Notes: generated by a model from the letters alone, not told the origin. DNA of 11,681 nt from JAAGZL01 sp964628835 (GCA_964628835.1 CAZVME010000088.1:1-11681), one strand, 5' to 3'; counted from the stretch's first letter, positions 1-7,322 are shown. A program made the numbers and translations.

Positions 1-384
1 CTCACGGCTACCGGGGTTTACCAGCCTTCGCTTCGCTCTCCATGGCTGGCAGCGAATGGAGTAGATCACCTCATTAATGCCGGGCTTACCTGCCCTCATC
101 ACGGCCGTTCCGATACAGGCAGAACAAGAGACCTCACACCAACTACCGCATATAGCACAGGGGCATAACGGTAGTAACGATAACTACCAGAGCATCACGC
201 CAGCCCCCATGCATGGGGAAATACCTACGATATGCCCGTACCAAGGATACCCAGACCAGATTTATCACCTATACTTTTAACGCAATGACATGAGCACCAT
301 ACCGGTGCATACAACCATATTTTTCAGGATGAAATAACAGCACCTCTGCAAAGAAGCATGTTCTAAAGAAACTAGCGGTAGTTA
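1..384. other. Left-edge non-coding region rich in short inverted repeats
   Basis: No convincing gene is visible. A 67-codon open frame at 77-280 (+) has no recognisable domain, no good ribosome binding site and a composition that does not look coding, so I do not call it. Several inverted repeats are visible. CCAGCC (21-26) can pair with GGCTGG (44-49) while CTCCAT (38-43) can pair with ATGGAG (56-61), an interleaved pseudoknot arrangement. GGTAGT/ACTACC lies at 170-175/183-188. CCCCATGCATGGGG at 205-218 is a perfect 14-bp palindrome, and GCACC/GGTGC lies at 294-298/304-308. The stretch could be the edge of a mobile element or a structured RNA extending left of the window, but I do not recognise the family. 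The promoter of the cyclase gene must lie in the last 100 bases or so; I see no strong -35/-10 pair. Confidence 0.4.
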
Positions 385-1794
385 ATGTTCTCTAAATCCT
401 TCAACCAACATACTGAAAACGTGTACCACTATCTGCTGGCAGGGGTGCTGGCCACGCTCCTGGCGGGCGCCACCACAGAGTTGATTGTCAGCCTTATCTC
501 CAGCAGCCAGATTGAACGCCTGCGGTCAGAAACCACTGAAAGGTTGGCAACCATGCGGGCCCGGCTTGAGGGCGAGATCAACTCCACCCTGCACCTGACA
601 AGGGGCCTGATCGCATATGTCGCCACCCACCCCGAGGTGAATGGCTCTGAATTCACTCAACTGGCGAGTGAAATCTACAACATCGGCCGCAACATCCGTA
701 ATATCGCCTTGGCCAAGAACAGCATCATCACCTACATGTACCCCCTGGCAGATAACGAAGCAGCGCTGGGGATGGACTACAAAAATGATCCGGAGCAGTG
801 GCCCGCAGTCAGGAAGGCCATGAAGCTGAAGGGCACGGTGGTTGCCGGCCCGGTTAATCTGATCCAGGGCGGCTCGGCCTTTATCGCCCGCACTCCCATA
901 TATACCCGCTCTGGAGTCACCGGCCTACTAGATAAACATAAACCACAGTTCTGGGGGATCGCCTCCATGGTAATAGACTTACCACCGCTGTTTCACGCCG
1001 CCGGAATCAGTGAGGAGATTAACGGAATAGATTTTGCCATGCGCGGCAAAGATGGATTGGGGACAAATGGGGAGATGATTTTTGGGGACAGAGAGCTATT
1101 CAACTCTGATCCAGTGCTGCAATCAATAATAATCCCCAATGGCAGCTGGCAGATTGCCGCACTACCCCATGGCGGCTGGAGTGCAAATCTCGAATTCCCT
1201 TGGCTGGCACGCTTCTCAGGCTGGGCCATCGCCCTGATTTTGGGAGGACTGATAGCGGCTCTGCTCTGGACTCGCGCCATCAACCGTCACCTAGCCATGT
1301 ATGACCACCTTACCCAGCTACCAAACCGTCGTCTGGCTGAGGATCGACTCGAGCAGATGATTGTTCGTAACCACCGGGAACAGTCCACATTCGAACTGTT
1401 CTATATTGACCTGGACGGTTTCAAGCAGATCAATGACCGCCATGGCCACAAGGTGGGTGATGATCTATTAATCGAAACAGCACAGCGTATGCAGGGCAGC
1501 GTGCGCACCATGGATACAGTGGCGCGCATCGGTGGCGATGAGTTTGTCATTCTGGCTGATGGGGTTAGTGAGGAGAAAGATATCAACAGGATCAAGCACA
1601 ACCTGATGCGGAACCTGTCTGGATCGGCCTTTATCGATGGCCATAAAATAGAGCTGCGCGCCAGCATCGGTTGCGCCACCTTTCCACAAGATGGCACCAC
1701 AGTGGATGAGCTACTAAAGGCGGGGGACAGGGATATGTATAAAGCGAAAGATATGGACAAGGTATGTAAGGTGGATTTCAGCAAAGGTTCCTGA
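385..1794 (+). CDS. CHASE-domain membrane diguanylate cyclase
   Basis: This 469-aa inner-membrane protein is predicted to make c-di-GMP from two GTP in response to an extracytoplasmic signal. It has an N-terminal membrane helix at about 15-39 and a periplasmic CHASE-type sensor at about 65-265; the stretch around residues 103-172 (NIRNIALA, GMDYKNDP, GPVNLIQGG, ARTPIY) is typical of that fold. A second helix lies at about 276-296, and a cytoplasmic GGDEF domain at about 303-465. The catalytic loop GGDEF is intact at 383-387, with metal-binding D342 in IDLDGF and N350/D351 in the usual place. The allosteric inhibitory site RxxD is also intact (R374-D377, five residues before GGDEF), so product inhibition is expected. 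No EAL domain is present. The ATG at 385 is the first start that includes the whole first helix; its ribosome binding site is weak. The next gene starts 10 nt after the stop, so the two are probably co-transcribed. The ligand of the CHASE domain cannot be told from sequence. Confidence 0.93.
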   Translation: MFSKSFNQHTENVYHYLLAGVLATLLAGATTELIVSLISSSQIERLRSETTERLATMRARLEGEINSTLHLTRGLIAYVATHPEVNGSEFTQLASEIYNIGRNIRNIALAKNSIITYMYPLADNEAALGMDYKNDPEQWPAVRKAMKLKGTVVAGPVNLIQGGSAFIARTPIYTRSGVTGLLDKHKPQFWGIASMVIDLPPLFHAAGISEEINGIDFAMRGKDGLGTNGEMIFGDRELFNSDPVLQSIIIPNGSWQIAALPHGGWSANLEFPWLARFSGWAIALILGGLIAALLWTRAINRHLAMYDHLTQLPNRRLAEDRLEQMIVRNHREQSTFELFYIDLDGFKQINDRHGHKVGDDLLIETAQRMQGSVRTMDTVARIGGDEFVILADGVSEEKDINRIKHNLMRNLSGSAFIDGHKIELRASIGCATFPQDGTTVDELLKAGDRDMYKAKDMDKVCKVDFSKGS

Positions 1795-1804
1795 GAAAAA
1801 ACCC

Positions 1805-2026
1805 ATGTCAGACATCATCCTCAAATCCACCCTCACCTGTCCGGAGTGCGAGCACAGTAAAACCGAGACCATGCCCACTGACGCCTGTCAGTGGTACTAC
1901 GAATGTGAAAAGTGCCATACGCTGCTAAAACCCAAAGCAGGGGATTGTTGCGTATTCTGCTCCTATGGGAGTGTGCCCTGCCCCCCCATACAAGAACAGG
2001 GAAGTTGCGGTGGATGCAGCAACTGA
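1805..2026 (+). CDS. GDCCVxC-domain small Cys-rich protein
   Basis: A 73-aa cytoplasmic protein (no signal peptide or membrane segment) with ten cysteines. An N-terminal CPEC (C12, C15) and a later CEKC (C34, C37) form two CxxC knuckles that look like a zinc ribbon. The signature GDCCVFCSYG follows at 46-55 and then CPPIQ at 59-63, with C68 and C71 near the C-terminus. The signature matches the small family annotated in public databases as GDCCVxC-domain (seleno)proteins, in some members of which a signature cysteine is replaced by selenocysteine. Here both signature cysteines are encoded by TGT/TGC, so this is the all-cysteine form. No biochemical function is established for the family as far as I know; redox or metal/metalloid handling is a guess. 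It sits 10 nt behind the diguanylate cyclase, apparently as the second gene of that operon. Confidence 0.82.
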   Translation: MSDIILKSTLTCPECEHSKTETMPTDACQWYYECEKCHTLLKPKAGDCCVFCSYGSVPCPPIQEQGSCGGCSN

Positions 2027-2028
2027 CA

Positions 2029-2160
2029 CTAGACGCTAAAGCCCTGAACCAGACCCTGGAGGTGAGTTGCCATTGAGTCCATCACAGAAGCGAAAATAGT
2101 TAAAAGCCGCCACAGCCCAAGCAGGTATACCACCACAACCATAGCCACAATCAACACCAT
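2029..2160 (-). CDS. Possible 43-aa single-span membrane peptide
   Basis: A short frame on the minus strand starts at ATG 2160-2158 and ends with TAG at 2031-2029, two bases from the convergent stop of the GDCCVxC gene. Its first half is a strongly hydrophobic helix (MVLIVAMVVVVYLLGLW) followed by RLL and a mildly amphipathic tail ending QGLVQGFSV. The frame stays open upstream for about 15 more codons (to a TAA near 2206), without an ATG but with a possible CTG start. No Shine-Dalgarno sequence precedes the ATG. It lies immediately downstream of the terminator of ttrBCA on the same strand, so its transcription would need read-through or its own promoter. It may be a real small membrane protein, a decayed remnant, or chance. 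Confidence 0.3.
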   Translation of the reverse strand: MVLIVAMVVVVYLLGLWRLLTIFASVMDSMATHLQGLVQGFSV

Positions 2161-2207
2161 ATTTACGGTCCGATTAGCAACATCCAGCCAGAAACATATG
2201 CGGAGTT

Positions 2208-2244
2208 AAATAGAAAAACCCGGCACACTCCATATGTCCGGGTT
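2208..2244 (-). terminator. Rho-independent terminator of ttrBCA
   Basis: AACCCGG (2217-2223) pairs with CCGGGTT (2238-2244). The stem can extend inward by ACA/TGT around a one-base bulge, leaving a loop of about 7 nt. Read on the minus strand the stem is followed by TTTTT (2218-2214) and then CTATTT. It begins 26 nt beyond the ttrA stop codon and is correctly oriented to end the ttrBCA message. Confidence 0.85.
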
Positions 2245-2270
2245 CATCCAGCAACTTCAACTACACAGAC

Positions 2271-5200
2271 CTAGATTATTTCTATCTTTGCGGGTAGCCC
2301 CTGTCTTGCCACACTCCCAACCACCCAGTCTGCCAATACACTCAATCCCTTTCTGGTTGGGTCGGCAAAACCCAGGTCATTCAAATTGACCCCTTGACCT
2401 GCCAGACTTGAGCCCGGTGTCATCTGGTTCCCGATGCGGTGCTTTCTGGCACCCAGTTCCCGATGTCCAAACCCATGCTCAATCCCTAAGACACCAGAGG
2501 CGATACCATTACGCACCTGAGCCACCGCCTCAACACTGCCACCCGGTGTGGAGACACGGATCTTTACCCCGTTGCCAACACCCAAGCGGGCAGCATCCTG
2601 CGCATTAATCACTATAGCGTTATTGGGATGGAACTGTTGTAGCTTCTGAATCCCAGCCGTGTGTGAAGAGACAAATTGCGACTTGGTACTGATCACCTTG
2701 AAGGGCCACTGCGCCGTGGGGAAATGCTGTTCCAGCAAGGCACCATCAGACAACGAAGGCGCCACCCAGGTGGGGGTTCCAATATAACCCTGACCACTCA
2801 TGGTATTGCGTGCGGTGCCGAGGGTTTCATCATAGATCTGCATGGGTTTTTTATAGCGCCGCCCAAGGGCATTACCCTTGTAAGATTTGGCTTCATCCTC
2901 AAACCGACCACCGCGGGCATACACATAGGCCACCTTGCGCCACTCTTCTGGCTTAAGTGTCTGCTGCATCAGCTTGCTGAGACGACTGACACCTGTCAGC
3001 TCCAACGCCTCATCATCGGCATCAGCTACAGCCCCGCCATCAAAGGCGACGTTGGCGGCAGCCCGCAGATAGAAATCCTCCGGGGTATTTAGTGGATGCA
3101 TCTTGCCATCTTTGTCCTTGATTGCCTTGTCACCGAAACCAGCAAGCCCCATACGTTTGGCAACCTGGATAAAGAACCACTCCATACCCACCGTCTGGTC
3201 CTGGGCATCCTTGATCTGGGCGGGTTCTACCACCGGCCAGCGAGCGGTGCTCACCCGAGTCAGATTACCACCCCAGGCACTGGCCCAGCCCCAACTCTCG
3301 TAGAGAACAGAGTCCGGCACGATATAATCGGCATAGGTGTTGGACTCATTGATAAACGGATCCACAGATACAATCAGTGGCAGCACCTTGGGATCAGCCA
3401 GTTTCTGCTTCACCTGTTCATGCAACCCGGCAATACCGTAGATTGGGTTTGAGCTCCAGAGGATCAAGGCCTTGAGTGAATAGGGGTAACCATTCAGCGC
3501 CGAGGTCAGAAACTCAGATGACATGGCAGGTGACAGTGGATACCAGGGCGCTTGTGAGGGATAGGGATTCTCACCTGCCGCAACCTTGCGCTTATATTCA
3601 CTACTCTTCTCGTAGGGAAAGCGGTGCCGCCCAAGGCCAACACCCTTTGCCTTCACCATCCCCGGGAACTTCTTCAGATTGTAACGGGGACCAGGCGCGA
3701 TCTCTTTATAGCGTCCACCACCAGCTGTAGTGCCACCCTTGGCATTAAGATTGCCCACCAGGGCATTCAGCATAACAATGGCATAGGCGGTATAGAAACC
3801 ATTACTACCCATGGTGCCGCCATGACAGTCGGCAGCAGCTCGCTTGCCATGACTGGTGAACTTATGGGCCAGCTCTATGATCTTCTGCTCCGAGATCCCA
3901 CAGATATCAGAATACTCCTGCAGGCTATGCTTCATCGCCTCATCTCGCAACATGGCCAGGCTACTCTTTACCGCAATCTGTTTACCACTGGCAGTCTCAA
4001 CTTTGGTGTCCACGAAAAGCTTGGCGGATCCGGCTGTAGCCTGATTGGCGGGCTGGCCGGTGGCCTGCTCTATGACAACCAGCGGAGATTTTTTCATATC
4101 ACCTTGCGCCAGACCCATATCGGTGGCGCGCAAAAAACGCCCCTGCTGCTTATGCCCCTGTTCCACGATCACCAGGTGACTGGCATTGGACCAGCTGAAT
4201 TCATCCGCAGCCTTTGCTGCTTTCGGGTTTGGCTGCTTCAGGAAATTTTCATCGAAGCGCCGGTTCTCAATGATCCAACGGATCATTCCCATAACCATGG
4301 CGCCATCGGTATTGGGCTTGATTGGCAGCCAGCTGCTACGCCCATCCGCTGCCATGCTGTCACAGTTGGTCAGTACCGGATCAACCACCACATACTCCAA
4401 CTTACCTTCACTTCTGGCCTTGGCCAGCTGCTGCCCCTGACGCTTAAACGGATTGCCGGCATTACCCGGTGCGGTACCAATAAACAGCAGAAATTCTGAA
4501 TTGGCAAAATCCGGTTTCAGGTGCGGCTGTTTTTTCCAATCTGCCAGCAGCGCTGCGTAGCCAGAGCGCATTGAAAGCCCGCAATAGGATCGATGCCCGG
4601 TAAAATTCACCGTACCAAAACTCTGTTTGGCGAAGCGTGCGGCAAAACGCAGGCGCCCATCTTTGAAGGGCGGAATAACCGCCAACTGATTCGCCTTAGG
4701 ACCAAATTCGGGATTTTCATGGTCGATGGGGGTCTTGAGATCACGGATGGCACGCAGCCCTTCCACCTGGCCCTCTCCAAACAGATCTCCACCCTCCACG
4801 ATCTCCTCAATAAGCTGCTCGGGAGAGATGGGCGCCCACTGTCCACCACCGCGCGGACCAACCCGCTTCAACGGCACCTTCACCCGATTGGGATCAGTCA
4901 ATTTTGCCAGTACGGCATTGCCTCTGGCACAGGCTGTAGAACGCCCGGCCAAACCCAGCTCCTGGTGGCGACTCACACCCACAAAGCTCTGTTTTAGCGG
5001 TGTGGCATAAGGGATGTGTTTGTCGGTGGAAAGCAGGTGATAGGGGTTACCGGTAACACGCATAACTGATTGAGTGGTTTTATCCACCCGCACCCGCACA
5101 CCACACACCGTGGTGCAACCCATGCACATGGTATAGCTCATAGCCTGATCAGGATTAGGGATCAGTGCGCCGGTGGCAGGATCTACCATGAACTCCGGCT

Positions 5201-5354
5201 TGGGCGCCTTACCGCTGATGGCATCTGCAGGTTGATCACCGGACCAGAGGCCACGCAACATTTTTTCGGCTGTATGGCTATATCCGAAACCAAAGGCAGT
5301 AATTCCACCTGCAGCTGCGGCTCCTTTAAGAAAATTTCGACGCGAAGTAGTCAT
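2271..5354 (-). CDS. ttrA: Tetrathionate reductase catalytic subunit A
   Basis: This 1027-aa molybdopterin (bis-MGD) oxidoreductase is the catalytic subunit of tetrathionate reductase, which reduces S4O6(2-) to two thiosulfate in the periplasm. A textbook Tat signal is present (SRRNFLK at 4-10 followed by an Ala/Gly-rich hydrophobic stretch); no clear AxA cleavage site follows, so the segment could remain as an anchor. The [4Fe-4S] ligands are C77, C80, C84 and C142 (in STACARG). C258 in HRSYCGL is the likely molybdenum ligand. The C-terminal dinucleotide-binding domain includes IEHGFGHRE and ends GVNLNDLGFADPTR...RQGLPAKIE, nearly identical to what I recall of Salmonella TtrA (about 1020 aa). 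This separates it from thiosulfate, polysulfide and arsenate reductases. The start is supported by GGAG about 9 nt upstream. It is the last gene of ttrBCA, 30 nt after ttrC. Related multi-sulfur-substrate enzymes exist, so the natural substrate could be another polythionate. Confidence 0.95.
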   Translation of the reverse strand: MTTSRRNFLKGAAAAGGITAFGFGYSHTAEKMLRGLWSGDQPADAISGKAPKPEFMVDPATGALIPNPDQAMSYTMCMGCTTVCGVRVRVDKTTQSVMRVTGNPYHLLSTDKHIPYATPLKQSFVGVSRHQELGLAGRSTACARGNAVLAKLTDPNRVKVPLKRVGPRGGGQWAPISPEQLIEEIVEGGDLFGEGQVEGLRAIRDLKTPIDHENPEFGPKANQLAVIPPFKDGRLRFAARFAKQSFGTVNFTGHRSYCGLSMRSGYAALLADWKKQPHLKPDFANSEFLLFIGTAPGNAGNPFKRQGQQLAKARSEGKLEYVVVDPVLTNCDSMAADGRSSWLPIKPNTDGAMVMGMIRWIIENRRFDENFLKQPNPKAAKAADEFSWSNASHLVIVEQGHKQQGRFLRATDMGLAQGDMKKSPLVVIEQATGQPANQATAGSAKLFVDTKVETASGKQIAVKSSLAMLRDEAMKHSLQEYSDICGISEQKIIELAHKFTSHGKRAAADCHGGTMGSNGFYTAYAIVMLNALVGNLNAKGGTTAGGGRYKEIAPGPRYNLKKFPGMVKAKGVGLGRHRFPYEKSSEYKRKVAAGENPYPSQAPWYPLSPAMSSEFLTSALNGYPYSLKALILWSSNPIYGIAGLHEQVKQKLADPKVLPLIVSVDPFINESNTYADYIVPDSVLYESWGWASAWGGNLTRVSTARWPVVEPAQIKDAQDQTVGMEWFFIQVAKRMGLAGFGDKAIKDKDGKMHPLNTPEDFYLRAAANVAFDGGAVADADDEALELTGVSRLSKLMQQTLKPEEWRKVAYVYARGGRFEDEAKSYKGNALGRRYKKPMQIYDETLGTARNTMSGQGYIGTPTWVAPSLSDGALLEQHFPTAQWPFKVISTKSQFVSSHTAGIQKLQQFHPNNAIVINAQDAARLGVGNGVKIRVSTPGGSVEAVAQVRNGIASGVLGIEHGFGHRELGARKHRIGNQMTPGSSLAGQGVNLNDLGFADPTRKGLSVLADWVVGSVARQGLPAKIEII

Positions 5355-5384
5355 GATTTATTCTCCAATAACTGACGGCAATAC

Positions 5385-6407
5385 TCAGACGCTTTGGTCT
5401 GAACGCTGCCATGGCAGCATAGTGGTAATGAGGATAACGAGTAGCAGCCAAAAACCGAATGAACCAAGTATGCCCAGCCATCCCTCTGCACCCAGCGGCA
5501 GTTCAAAGTTGTAGAAGCCAGCACCATTTTTCGGTAGCTCCTGCCCACCGATAAATATCACCCAGCGAGCCATCCAGGCGCCAAATATGGCACAGGCACC
5601 GGTAATAACTGCCAGGGACGGGAGCTCTACAAACGTAATAACCAGTGGCAGAAACGTACCAACAATCAACCACAGGACCACAATCTCAAACTGGCCATAC
5701 CCTACGGCAAGTTCTGCCAATATCGCACCTGAAGTGCTGTGACCAGCAACGCCCATTCCCAACCACAAGGCGGTCACACCTATAACCATAAACAGCGTTA
5801 CGTTGAGCACGAAACTGGCCAGGCGGTTGAGCGCCATCTGCTCAGGATAAAACATCTTGGTCAGCACCATGCACAGTCCTGCGGCGCCACTTAGGCCGCT
5901 AACCAGATAGAGTGGTACCAACCACTGACTCTCCCACAATGCACGACTTTCAAGTACGCCCATTTCACTACCTGTGTATAGGGCAATCAACAGTGCAAAA
6001 ACTCCTGTCGCTACGCCTATTACACGTACAGCTCCCGTACCGATTGCTTGACTGTTACTAAACACCAGCCAGCTAAACAGAGCCAACGCACCCAGGTAGG
6101 CAGGAAGAAAAAACGCCCCCCAACTCATCCATGAATCTGGCGTGAAGTGCAGATAAAACTGGAAAAAACGTGCCGGTTGATGCAGGTCTGAGACCAGTGC
6201 AACAGGCGCCACCAATCCGGTAGTCAATGCAACCAGTAACGCAACACGTCCAAACTGCTCCCAACCCTGCCTGCCAAAAACAAAAGCTGGGGTTGACAAC
6301 AGTGCAGCACCCACACTGATACCGATAAAGAAGAAGTATTGAACGGCCCATGAATTCCAGGTAACCGCTTGATCTATAGAGATCAGTTCAATGATTTCGT
6401 TACTCAT
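5385..6407 (-). CDS. ttrC: Tetrathionate reductase membrane subunit C (NrfD/PsrC family)
   Basis: A 340-aa integral membrane quinol-oxidising subunit that anchors TtrAB and passes quinol electrons to TtrB. About nine hydrophobic segments are visible, near residues 18-44, 52-74, 95-117, 127-147, 163-187, 197-221, 239-262, 266-288 and 311-332. Conserved TtrC-like stretches include SWAVQYFFFIGI, VSDLHQPARFFQFY, SWMSWGAFFLP and GAEGWLGILGSFGFW. The length equals the roughly 340 aa I recall for Salmonella TtrC. The start overlaps the ttrB stop in an ATGA (6407-6404), implying translational coupling, and AGGAG inside the end of ttrB gives a ribosome binding site about 8 nt upstream. ttrA follows after 30 nt. 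Confidence 0.93.
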   Translation of the reverse strand: MSNEIIELISIDQAVTWNSWAVQYFFFIGISVGAALLSTPAFVFGRQGWEQFGRVALLVALTTGLVAPVALVSDLHQPARFFQFYLHFTPDSWMSWGAFFLPAYLGALALFSWLVFSNSQAIGTGAVRVIGVATGVFALLIALYTGSEMGVLESRALWESQWLVPLYLVSGLSGAAGLCMVLTKMFYPEQMALNRLASFVLNVTLFMVIGVTALWLGMGVAGHSTSGAILAELAVGYGQFEIVVLWLIVGTFLPLVITFVELPSLAVITGACAIFGAWMARWVIFIGGQELPKNGAGFYNFELPLGAEGWLGILGSFGFWLLLVILITTMLPWQRSDQSV

Positions 6408-7084
6408 GATGCATGCTCCTGTTCAATGGCTTCGACACTGTTCCATAAGCTGGGTGTACCTTCGATCTTGCGCTGTAACCGCTCATCCAATCCGATGTAA
6501 TAAACTTGTGGACGGGTACCCTGCTCGGGATTCAAACCATCGGTTTTGTATTTCATAATAAGTTTAGTAACTTCACTTTCTGGATCATTCAGATCACCAA
6601 AGATACGCGCACCACCAACACAGGTTTCAACACAGGCAGGAAGAAGTCCCGCCGCAACCCGATGCACACAGAAGGTGCATTTATCTGCGGTATTGGTCTC
6701 TTTATTGATAAAGCGTGCATCATACGGGCAGGCCTGCACGCAGTAGGAACAACCCACACAACGGGTGTTATCCACCACCACAATGCCATCGCCGCGCTGA
6801 TAGGTAGCCTGTACCGGGCACACTGGAATGCATGGCGGGTTCTCACAGTGGTTGCACAGGCGTGGTAATACCGCACTTTTGCTAGTCCCGGCTCTATTCA
6901 CTTCATAGCTGGAAACGATGGTACGAAACTGGCCACTGGGTATTTGGTTCTCCACTGAGCAAGCCACGGTACACGCCTCACATCCGATACACTTCCTTAG
7001 ATCAACCACCATGCCCCAGCGCTCTTTTGGCGCCGCTGCTTTTGCAACAGCCCCACCTAGAAATGATCTTCGTTCACTGTCCAT
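6404..7084 (-). CDS. ttrB: Tetrathionate reductase iron-sulfur subunit B
   Basis: A 226-aa ferredoxin-type protein with sixteen cysteines in four groups: C32/35/38/42, C77/80/85/89, C109/112/115/119 and C136/139/151/155. This matches the four [4Fe-4S] clusters of the DmsB/PsrB/TtrB family. It relays electrons from TtrC to TtrA on the periplasmic face. LPRLCNHC, CIPVCPVQATYQR, CVGCSYCVQACPYDARFIN and ADKCTFCVHR are almost the same as in Salmonella TtrB as I remember it. The N-terminus starts with an RRSFL motif but lacks a proper hydrophobic segment (GGAVAKAAAP), so it looks like a shortened or degenerate Tat signal; co-export with TtrA is a plausible route. AAAGG lies about 9 nt upstream of the chosen ATG. 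It is the first gene of the operon. Confidence 0.94.
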   Translation of the reverse strand: MDSERRSFLGGAVAKAAAPKERWGMVVDLRKCIGCEACTVACSVENQIPSGQFRTIVSSYEVNRAGTSKSAVLPRLCNHCENPPCIPVCPVQATYQRGDGIVVVDNTRCVGCSYCVQACPYDARFINKETNTADKCTFCVHRVAAGLLPACVETCVGGARIFGDLNDPESEVTKLIMKYKTDGLNPEQGTRPQVYYIGLDERLQRKIEGTPSLWNSVEAIEQEHAS

Positions 7085-7136
7085 ACCATTAGCCTTTTGT
7101 CAGATTAGTAATGTTGCTGCTTAACCATGACTGCAG

Positions 7137-7142
7137 ACTATT
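7137..7142 (-). promoter_or_regulatory. Candidate -10 of the ttrBCA promoter
   Basis: On the minus strand AATAGT (four of six matches to TATAAT) begins exactly 19 bp beyond the end of the 19-bp element at 7162-7180. The same spacing separates the other two elements from TATGCT and CATAGG. The expected transcript start is near 7130, giving a leader of about 46 nt before ttrB. The hexamer is weak and there is no good -35, which is normal for an activator-dependent promoter. A perfect palindrome, TCCTCCCGGGAGGA (7142-7155), lies between the element and this hexamer. Confidence 0.4.
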
Positions 7143-7161
7143 CCTCCCGGGAGGAGACGGG

Positions 7162-7180
7162 TATTGTGGATGTCCGAAAC
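7162..7180 (+). promoter_or_regulatory. Putative TtrR operator, copy 1 (ttrBCA side)
   Basis: The sequence is TATTGTGGATGTCCGAAAC. It matches copy 2 at 17 of 19 and copy 3 at 16 of 19 positions, the differences being confined to the three central bases. Seen from ttrB it reads GTTTCGG-N3-TCCACAATA, ending 77 bp before the start codon. Its centre is about 41 bp before the predicted transcript start, a usual position for FixJ/NarL-type activators. Assignment to TtrR is inference from its position in a ttr locus. Confidence 0.6.
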
Positions 7181-7207
7181 AGACCCAGGCTGGAATTGAA
7201 ATCTGGC

Positions 7208-7237
7208 AAAAAAAATCCCGCCTGAGGTAGGCGGGAT
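7208..7237 (-). terminator. Strong leftward terminator inside the ttrB-tsuA intergenic region
   Basis: A perfect 9-bp stem (ATCCCGCCT 7215-7223 and AGGCGGGAT 7229-7237) with a 5-nt loop is followed on the minus strand by eight T residues (7215-7208). Only leftward transcripts are terminated; on the plus strand the stem is followed by GAAAACACC. No annotated gene ends here, and ttrB starts 124 bases further left. It therefore ends either a small transcript from the promoter next to operator copy 2 or a long ttrB leader. Confidence 0.85.
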
Positions 7238-7316
7238 GAAAACACCATCTCAACAACAATTGCCGTTTGTAGATGGGGAGGTGTCAGATTGAGTGCTACT
7301 ATTCATCTCTGACGGT
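7208..7316 (-). ncRNA. Candidate small RNA, possibly encoding a micropeptide
   Basis: A predicted transcript of about 110 nt runs from a start near 7316 to the terminator at 7237-7208. The start is inferred from operator copy 2 (7348-7366) and the hexamer TATGCT (7328-7323) 19 bp beyond it. The RNA would carry a C-rich single-stranded stretch (ACACCTCCCC, 7285-7276), a hairpin CCATCT/AGATGG (7276-7271 with 7250-7245), then the terminator hairpin and U tail, which is the layout of an Hfq-type sRNA. The CACCTC stretch could pair with the GAGGTG ribosome binding site of the neighbouring transporter gene (7709-7714). It also contains an 18-codon frame (ATG 7306-7304, stop 7252-7250) encoding MNSSTQSDTSPSTNGNCC, with almost no leader and no ribosome binding site. 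I recognise no known family. An sRNA, a leader peptide, or the remnant of a lost gene are all possible. Confidence 0.4.
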
Positions 7317-7322
7317 AGGAAG

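Noticed and set aside
77..280. 67-codon plus-strand frame in the left-edge region
   Set aside because: No domain, no ribosome binding site, and its sequence overlaps inverted repeats; it looks like chance.
3624..4499. 291-codon frame antisense to ttrA
   Set aside because: It lies wholly inside a clearly coding gene on the other strand and has no recognisable domain; long antisense frames are common in GC-rich codon-biased genes.
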